64,000 nucleotides of DNA from Strigamia acuminata (Eukaryota; Arthropoda; Chilopoda; Geophilomorpha; Linotaeniidae): assembly GCA_949358305.1 (NCBI GenBank), contig OX442314.1:50910581-50974580 (forward strand), in the 5' to 3' direction. The notes beneath the pieces are model-generated. The model saw only the letters and a list, made by a program, of their open reading frames with translations. It was not told the DNA's origin and made no database searches. The position numbers were made by a program, and so were the translations under genes. Position 1 is the stretch's first letter; the number at the start of each line of letters is the position of its first letter. Positions 58,516 to 64,000 of the stretch are shown here, one piece after another.

Positions 58516-61500
58516 ATTGATGGCATACGTCAAATCTGGTCTGGTTTGCGATGCAAGAAATGCCAAACACCCAAGTAGGTTTCGATAAGGGATTCCTTCC
58601 ATTATTTTGAAATCCTCTAGTGTGTCCGGGCATTGTCTTTTGGTGAGTATTGTCGATTTAACCATTGGTTGCGACCTGATTCTCACGGGTTCCAAATGGT
58701 CTTTGAACTTCAACAAGACTTTATTGACGTACGACCTCTGGTGTAGAATCATCTGTTGATTGTGTGAGTGAAATTCTACTCCTAGAAGCTTCTTCGTTTG
58801 GCCCAAGATAACAATGTCGAATTGTGTCTTAATCAAGTCGAGTATATGTATTGCGTCTTCGTGTCGCTTCCCGAAAACAACAATGTCGTCGACGTAAACG
58901 ATGAGATAAGCGACATTTCCAAACTTGTAAACGCAGTTACACCAGTTTACGTGTTGTAATCCAAGCCTCAATAGGGTGTCTTCTAATTCAATGCCCCATT
59001 CTCTGCCTGACTGGTGCAGTCCATATATTGCGCGAATGAGTCTACAAACGTAGTTTTCTTTACCTTGGCAAATAAAACCTTTCGGTTGGCGCATGTATAT
59101 GGTCTTGTGCAGCGTTGCATATAGGTAGGCGCATTTAACATCCGCTTGGATATAAGTCCATTTCAGCATGCAGACCAAGAGCGTAAACATAAAGCGGACA
59201 ATGGAGAAATCCACCACTGGCGAGAAGGTTTCCTCGTAGGACTCTCCATAAACTTGCGAGAAGCCCTGCGCAACAAGTCTTGCCTTATATCTCGCGATTT
59301 CCCCCTTGTCATTTTGCTTGATGGTGTAAATCCACTTGCATCCGATTGGTTTTACGTCGGGTGGCGGTGGGACCAATTCCCATACCTCGCGTTCGTGCAT
59401 TGTGTCTATTTCATCGCACATAGCCTGATTCCATTTTTCTTTTTCTGGAAGATTAGCTATCTGCTCAAAACGTGCGGGTATGAAAACTTCAAGATGATTG
59501 GCTTCAAAGTCGAGTGTTAACTCATCAAAAAAACTCATGTCCAAATCATCTTGTGTCACATTTGATTCGGATTGCTTCTTTTTCCTCTTGTCTTCGAAGA
59601 GGTGCTCTGGGACTTGAAGATTATGATCCGTGCAATATCGCTTGACATCTGGTATTGATCGCAACTTTGGCTTGTCATACCCCTCAATGGTGTATTCATA
59701 ATCCTTCTGTCCTGTCGCTCTTGTCTTCTCCGTCTTCTTCCAAACGAGTGCGGGTATCACTGCAACTGGGTTTGGAAGTACCTGTCCAGGTTGAGGTAAG
59801 ATGGCTTGCAACCGTATTCCTGCTTCAGCTCCAGGTATATTGGGTTTTGGTCGAAGCTTTTCTTCAGGTAATCTAAATTTCAACTTTAGTTGTGGCAATT
59901 CTTCTTCCTCTCTCTTCTTAATCGGTTGCGGCGGAGGTAGCGGTGGTCTAACGTCCTCATCGGAGTAGTATTGACGATCATCATTTTCCAAATTGTCATT
60001 TAAATTGTCAATGTAAGTGGTGTACTTCTCCGGTAGGCCCAGCACGCCTTCAACTCCGCGCTTGCTTTCCACGAATTTAACGTCGCTTGTTTCTATGACT
60101 TTTGAAAATTCTGGCAGCCAAATCCTGTATCCTTTGGTAATTCTTGAATATCCGAGCATGATTCCATATATGCCCTTATTGTCTATCTTTCCGTCTCGTA
60201 CTTTCTTCTGCACAAAGCAGAGACTTCCAAACTTTCTTAAATGACGCAAAGATGGTTTCCGGCCATAATAAAGTTCCATTGGCGTCTTCTCGGAATTTAG
60301 CTTGGCAATTCTGTTCCTGAGGTAGTTGAATGTTAAAATCGCTTCACCCCAAAATCGGTGTTCCAATTGTGCATCGTACACAAGAGCTCGCATCCCATTC
60401 GCCAACGTCTGGTTTAATCTTTCAGAAACTCCGTTCTGGACTGGCGTGTACGCGTTTGTTCTCTCGTGTGCAATTCCCTGTTCCTCAAGATACTGTCCGA
60501 ATTTGTTGGAACAGAACTCCATGCCGTTATCTGTTCGTATGGCTAAAATCGATTTTCCGAGTAGGCGCTCAATTCGTTTCACATGCTTCTTAAATAACTC
60601 GAATACTTCGTCCTTTTGTTTCATCAGATAAACTGTCGAGTATCGTGAATAGTCATCCGTGATGGTGAGAAAATATCTGTTTCCTGATAGTGTGGGAGTT
60701 CCAAACGCCCCGCACACATCCATGTGCAAAAGTTCTAGCGGTCCCTTCGACCTAATTCCCGGAATTGACTTGTGCGACACTGATTTCTTCTTTGCAAGTG
60801 TGCACACATCACACTGTGTGATTGGCACGTCGAGCACGGGCAGTCCAATTACCGCTTCTGTTTTGCTCATTTGTTGCACGCTAGGGAAATGGATATGTCC
60901 AAGTCGCTCGTGCCAAAGTCGTGCTTCTTCTGGACTGGAAACAGTTTTACTTGATTGAGGAGATTGTTGTTTCTTCTCTTCACACGTATTGGCCTTGTTT
61001 TTCTCTTTTTGTTTCAATTTCTCGATGTCGGGTTTTTCACCGCTGAGTTGGATATAATAGAGTCTGTCCTTCTTGACTCCTTGCATTAACTGCCGTTTCC
61101 ATTGTGGGTCGTAAATCTTTACTAATCCCGCACCCACAGCTACTCGACATCTCGCCTCATCAATGCACGGCCCCGATAATAAGTTTCTTCGCAAGTCCGG
61201 CGCATAATAAACCTTTTTTAGTGTGATGGGAATTGTTTCTGTCCCAACCAGGCACATAATGCAGACATCTCCAACTCCTTGGATCTGGATGAGTGTCTTT
61301 TTGTCAGCTTGACTGATCGTTCCCGTCATTTCTCGAAAATTGTGAAATTGATTTCTGTCTTTGCAGAAATGTCCGGTGGCCCCAGTGTCGTAGATCCAGC
61401 AGTTGTTGGTTCCGCTGCACTGCAACATCTCTTGCTCGCTTAACTCTGTGAGGAAGCCCACATCCAACATGGCGGTGTCAAGTTCTTCAACCGTGTTTGA

Positions 61501-62397
61501 CTTCATGTTGCTAGTTGGCGCCAATTGCAATTGTGTTGTGCAGTCTTTGGCCCAATGTCCATGTTGGTTGCACCGGAAACACGGCCCCCGTCCCGTTGAC
61601 CCGGTCGCATTTCCTCTAAAAATTCCTCTCATATTCTTGCCACCTCGATAGTTTGATTTGCCGCCCTTTTGTCCGCTTTGATATCCACGGTTGTTTTGGC
61701 TAAAGTTCCCTTGTTGTTGAGGTTTCGAATTATCACTGTTCTTTGTGTTGGCAGAACCTGGTCCTGTACTGAAGGCGTCAATGATTGGCCCCTGGCCCGA
61801 ATCCCTCTTTTGTTGGGCTAGACGTCCTTCTTCCGCAACCAGTTCGGCCTCGACTTTCTCTAAAGTGAAATTCGCATCTTCCCATCTGTAGATTGCTTGT
61901 ACGATGGATTGATATTCCTGCGGCAAATATCGTATCAGCTGGAAAGCTTGATAAAGATTGTCCAATTGATGTTTCACATCTGCTAGTTTTCTCGCTGCAT
62001 TCCTTATTTTCGCTGCAAATACGCCAATTGTTTCCGTTTCCTTGTCGTATTTTAAGTTGAAAAATTCGTCCAGCAAACGTATAATGCGTGCACGAGAAAC
62101 CGGTTCAAAGTTCAGTTTTAGTGTGTTCCAGGCTAATTTCGCATCTTCAACGCCACTGAGCAATTCGTGGTATTGCTCCTCGATGGAGTAGTAGATGAGA
62201 CTAAAAGCTCTGCCTTTTCTCAGCTTATAGTCGGAACGGTCCCGCCATGATGCTCCTGGTGCCAATGCTTCTTCTGAGCCATCTGTGAAGGCCCAGCAAC
62301 CATGATGCATCAACAAAACTTTAACCTGTTGTTTCCACGTGTCATAATTGGTTCTGTTCAATAATGTCACTTTTCTTTCTAATTTGTCCGAATCCAT

Positions 62398-63111
62398 GGC
62401 AAAATAGTAGCACTTTTGTACACAAACCACCCCAAAAACACTTTCTGTACTGGTTTATCACAACAAAGTGCAAAGTTGTGATGTTAGTTCGCTCTTATAG
62501 ATAAGTTAGTAGTAAATCCTAACACAGTACTAAGCTAATAAATGTATTCAAATTGTATTCGAAATAAACACTAATATTGTTCATAAATTTGATGTTTTCC
62601 CGTTGTATTCCTCGTTTGGTTACACTTCACGTGTAGTTGAAACCCAGTATTGTTCTTTTCTCGAATTTCGTCTCGTTCTTCGAACGTCGTGTCGTTTCTC
62701 CGTTGCACAAACTGTTCGCAAAATTGTCCGTCGTTTTTCACGTTATTTCCTGGCGATTTGAATTCACACTTCGCGTGTGGTTGACTGGTGGAGTCGCCGA
62801 CGTATCGCCTACGTTTTCCAGCCGAAAATATCGTCGTGTTGACGATACGTATCGCACCTTGCGATACGTGGACAAAATTTCCAAAAAAAGGAAGAAAAAC
62901 GTTTAAATAAAATGTCAATTGTTATTTTCGAACCCGTCAATGATCCTGCACTGCTTGGCATCCAATTGTCGGCTCGAAATCCGTGAAATCCAGGCAAGAA
63001 GACAACTTGTTTACTTCTACCATGGGCGCCGCCATATTGGATTTGGAGGAAAATTCACTTCTGACCTCTAAATGCTTCAAATTCACTGTGGACGTTTTTC
63101 CTTCGTTATTG
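62398..63111 (-). other. Copia leader
   Basis: Non-coding 5' leader between the primer site and the gag start. Contains a CGTATCG/CGATACG hairpin (62800..62870). No upstream frame of note. Confidence 0.5.
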
Positions 63112-63123
63112 TGGCCCATAACC
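63112..63123 (-). promoter_or_regulatory. Copia primer-binding site, half-tRNA type
   Basis: The minus strand reads GGTTATGGGCCA one base after the LTR. Drosophila copia uses GGTTATGGGCC, complementary to the anticodon arm of initiator tRNA-Met, with a cleaved half-tRNA as primer (established knowledge). The match implies the same priming here. Confidence 0.8.
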
Positions 63124-63124
63124 T

Positions 63125-63442
63125 TGTTGAAAGTGTTTATTAAATTGTGTAGAATGCATAAATCCGCAATGGTGTGGAAAAGATCCAGTTGAGCAATAAA
63201 AAGTCAGGTGTTCTCAGGTGTGAACCAAAACATAGAGTGAGAGTTTATTGTCAAGGCATGTGACTCCCAAGGTATACAGAGCCACCTATAGGCATAATAT
63301 ATAACATATATATGTGAAAATATAGCAAACACTCGTAACGTTAAATGCAATAATCGGTAAATATATACAGAACAATGTGTGGCATTATAGCTTGATGATA
63401 CGACATAAATACAGTACAATTGGCAAATATCACAATTCAACA
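63125..63442 (-). repeat. 5' LTR of the copia element
   Basis: Same as 55981..56298. Contains AT-rich promoter-like sequence; the leader with the primer site follows at lower coordinates. Confidence 0.95.
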
Positions 63443-63473
63443 GATTATTCTGGCCCATGGATTCGATCCCTAA

Positions 63474-63497
63474 TTCGAATCCCATCCTCGTCGCCAG
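63474..63497 (-). promoter_or_regulatory. Gypsy primer-binding site (tRNA 3' end complement)
   Basis: The plus strand reads as a tRNA 3' end: T-loop TTCGAATCCC, acceptor arm, and terminal CCA at 63495..63497. Complementarity thus reaches through the T-arm, two bases from the LTR. The tRNA species is not certain. Confidence 0.8.
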
Positions 63498-63499
63498 CG

Positions 63500-63852
63500 T
63501 GTTAAATCCGTAGTCTTGATTCGATTTCAGTTCTCAATAAAAGTCCGTTCGTTTCACAGCACAAATTAGTCCATTTTATTTGCTCTGATCCATTCGTTCA
63601 CATAGTGTTGTTGTACACTAATTTTGTAATTTTTATACACTGTTTTAGATGAGACTTTCTACACTGTCATTACTGTTTACAAGTTCAAATCGTTCTGTTT
63701 TTAAACTCTAGTTTCCCTTGGTTACATCAATCATGTAATAATGTTCACGCTACATCATGTCAATCAATTATATCAGTACGTGACAACAAACAATTTGGAT
63801 AATTAATACAATTTGCAATTAAAAACTAAATTACAATCTGCTCAATCTAACA
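63500..63852 (-). repeat. 5' LTR of the Gypsy element
   Basis: Same sequence and length as 50856..51208, followed in minus direction by the primer-binding site. Confidence 0.95.
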
Positions 63853-64000
63853 CGAACAATCGGAAACGGAACTGATCGGCGCGGAGGATTGTGGGTCACG
63901 GACGCGTCTCGTACGGTACGAGAGTTGTCCGTGTGAGCGTGGAGCTACGGGGCCGACGTATGCGATCGAGCCGTGCGCATGTTACGCTACGGGGTTTCGA
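63853..64000 (-). other. Element A leader, distal part
   Basis: G+C-rich sequence resuming after the Gypsy target duplication, consistent with the 5' leader of element A. Contains GTACGGTACGAG-type inverted words. No coding seen. Confidence 0.4.

Larger units (their letters stand above)
56317..62397 (-). pseudogene. gag-pol: Copia gag-pol polyprotein, split by a MITE
   Basis: One frame from ATG 62397 (MDSDKLERKVTLLNRTNYDT) to 58516, and from 56925 to stop at 56317; removing the MITE and one ATT copy gives 1496 residues. Gag of the UBN2 type with knuckle CFRCNQHGHWAKDC; protease YDTGATGHFC; integrase zinc region HERLGHIHFPS to CDVCTLAKKK, then MDVCGAF, RTDNGMEF, NGVSERLN; RT with CKWIYTIKQ, KARLVAQGF, YVDDIVVF; the split falls in TYAIN/ILSQF; RNase H has AEYVALTETVKDYIW and TKHIDIRYHFIRELV. 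No other stop or frameshift was seen. The MITE is the only evident defect. Confidence 0.93.
55981..63442 (-). mobile_element. Copia retrotransposon (level 3)
   Basis: 7462 bp with a nested 1587-bp MITE. LTRs 55981..56298 and 63125..63442 are 318 bp and identical by eye. GATTA flanks both ends exactly (55976..55980, 63443..63447). Inserted in the Gypsy leader between primer site and gag. Purine tract GAGGGGGCCGAT precedes the 3' LTR. Confidence 0.95.
50856..63852 (-). mobile_element. Full-length Gypsy retrotransposon (level 2)
   Basis: 12,997 bp including a nested copia; 5535 bp without it. LTRs 50856..51208 and 63500..63852 are 353 bp and identical as far as I can read. CGAAC flanks both ends exactly (50851..50855, 63853..63857). 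In minus order: LTR, primer site, leader (with copia inserted), gag-protease, pol, purine tract CTGGGGAGA, LTR. No env. Identical LTRs mean a recent insertion. Confidence 0.95.
46442..64000 (-). mobile_element. LTR element A (outermost level), 5' end outside window
   Basis: Minus-strand retroelement: 3' LTR 46442..47259, purine-rich tract GAGGGAGGGACG directly before it, a spliced long protein gene 47296..50761, then leader sequence interrupted by a 13-kb Gypsy element and resuming at 63853..64000. LTR tips (TGTGGTGACCC / CGCGACA) match the solo LTR at 32930. No reverse transcriptase, RNase H or integrase lies between the gene and the 3' LTR, so it is non-autonomous or deleted. Markedly richer in G+C than its surroundings. 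Confidence 0.72.

Noticed and set aside
63474-63497. tRNA gene
   Set aside because: Only the 3' end of a tRNA is represented, directly beside an LTR; it is the primer-binding site.

Overview
The window is nuclear genomic DNA from an animal, most likely an arthropod. The best evidence is a 12-exon 3' part of an atypical protein kinase C gene whose C-terminus follows insect aPKC closely ([27 protein letters not shown] end). Introns are short and GT-AG, and the background is AT-rich. A copia element with a half-initiator-tRNA primer site points the same way. I cannot name the species. Apart from aPKC and a few host-gene remnants, almost everything recognisable is transposon-derived.

Layout. 398-5012: aPKC from the C1 zinc finger to the stop, with a hAT-type MITE and a second inverted-repeat element in introns. 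5013-14080: a hAT MITE with perfect 8-bp target duplication, an exon pair of an unidentified minus-strand gene, an 80-bp near-perfect palindrome, a 1.4-kb mariner-like MITE and Gypsy relics. 14490-18549: a Tudor-domain gene whose Tudor exon is split by a complete two-gene PIF/Harbinger transposon. 18700-31500: Gypsy and copia fragments, several MITEs, a TRF-like Myb exon, and a mosaic of a dispersed repeat family with a zinc-cluster coding piece and hAT remnants. 32714-35422: an intronless SR splicing-factor copy split by a solo LTR that itself carries a mariner-like MITE. 35600-46440: repeat duplications, a spliced Tc1-like DD38E transposase, a second long-TIR Tc1-like element, and copia and hAT fragments. 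46442-64000: a five-level stack of nested transposons, all retroelements on the minus strand.

The stack reads, from outside in: an LTR element (A) with a spliced 974-aa protein of unknown family and no pol; a 13-kb Gypsy element (LTRs identical by eye, TSD cgaac); a 7.5-kb copia element (LTRs identical by eye, TSD gatta) in the Gypsy leader; a 1.6-kb MITE (TSD att) in the copia reverse transcriptase/RNase H region; and a 745-bp mariner-like MITE inside that. Because both LTR pairs look identical, the whole stack appears very young. The two apparent defects of the Gypsy pol (a -1 frame change on a T-run, and one TGA) therefore deserve attention as possible recoding sites.
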